From Stieleria bergensis (GTDB lineage Bacteria > Planctomycetota > Planctomycetia > Pirellulales > Pirellulaceae), in contig CP036272.1 in NCBI GenBank assembly GCA_007745635.1, positions 592,772-656,771 on the forward strand: a stretch of 64,000 bases of DNA, given 5' to 3'. The stretch itself is not shown here. Below: more notes on the stretch, generated by a model, which was given only the letters and a program-made list of their open reading frames with translations, did no database searches and was not told where the DNA came from. The stretch's first letter is position 1.

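Noticed and set aside
62063-62803. 246-codon plus-strand frame antisense to the CARDB region
   Set aside because: Shadow of the minus-strand giant gene; the translation has no domain, while the opposite strand encodes clear CARDB repeats.
63842-63844. TTG at 63844 as the start of the giant gene
   Set aside because: Coding sequence continues in frame upstream to the window edge with no stop, so this is an internal Leu codon.

Overview
The window looks like a chromosomal segment of a planctomycete, probably a Pirellulaceae-type organism (Rhodopirellula, Stieleria and relatives). The grounds are gene content rather than any search: a DUF1080 domain fused to a beta-propeller and a C-terminal haem-binding CxxCH domain, an FG-GAP/sialidase secreted protein, a Rho factor with a Gly/Asn-rich N-terminus, small secreted or membrane proteins with little recognisable homology, and a single giant mosaic surface gene.

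Left part (1-17 kb). A MoaD/ThiS-like gene enters from the left edge. A translationally coupled pair follows (SGNH hydrolase, then Gfo/Idh/MocA oxidoreductase, ATGA overlap). Next come a tRNA-Ser(GGA) with a strong hairpin terminator, rho, a 1.4 kb stretch without a convincing gene, a secreted thioredoxin-like/YHS-like protein, two small minus-strand genes (membrane; HEAT/TPR) and a secreted STN-domain protein. An RNase Z-like hydrolase converges on a minus-strand run: glutamate dehydrogenase, GGQ release-factor-like protein, NosR-like FMN/Fe-S membrane protein, zinc-ribbon membrane protein. A zinc-dependent phospholipase C-like gene lies beside it.

Middle part (17-29 kb). Plus-strand genes: a DinB-like protein, an FG-GAP/sialidase protein and two TM-plus-coiled-coil hypothetical genes. 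The second hypothetical gene is cut by an IS110-family insertion whose ends I can place at a GTGT repeat; removing the insert restores one 315-aa frame. The IS carries an intact-looking transposase and a highly structured leader that is a candidate bridge RNA. The large DUF1080/propeller/haem protein follows, then a REP-associated (Y1, HUH) transposase in which the nucleophilic Tyr is replaced by Phe, with palindromic sequences on both sides.

Right part (29.5-64 kb). One minus-strand reading frame fills the last 34.5 kb and is still open at the window edge, so the protein exceeds 11,500 residues. Reading N to C it contains the end of a repetitive segment, an SbsA-like Ig domain, twelve CARDB domains, PPC/TIG-like domains, a beta-propeller, nine putative-Ig/cadherin-like repeats, an RHS-like shell fragment, two dockerin-like segments, about ten Ig-like repeats, VCBS-like repeats with an (NDDWA)7 tract, a HAF-like section and a PKD-like domain. 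After these come about 45 degenerate copies of a ~50-residue Ser/Thr/Gln-rich repeat with a GNxxTGxY core, a Hint (intein-like) domain ending in His-Asn, a Gly/Ala-rich helical region, a truncated second Hint start and a C-terminal TM helix. I noticed no cysteine before the Hint domain.

Short tandem repeats (13-18 bp units) recur through the window, inside rho, the thioredoxin-like gene and the giant gene, and in two intergenic regions. The strongest candidates for something undescribed are the GNxxTGxY repeat array with its Hint/TM C-terminus and the IS110 leader RNA.
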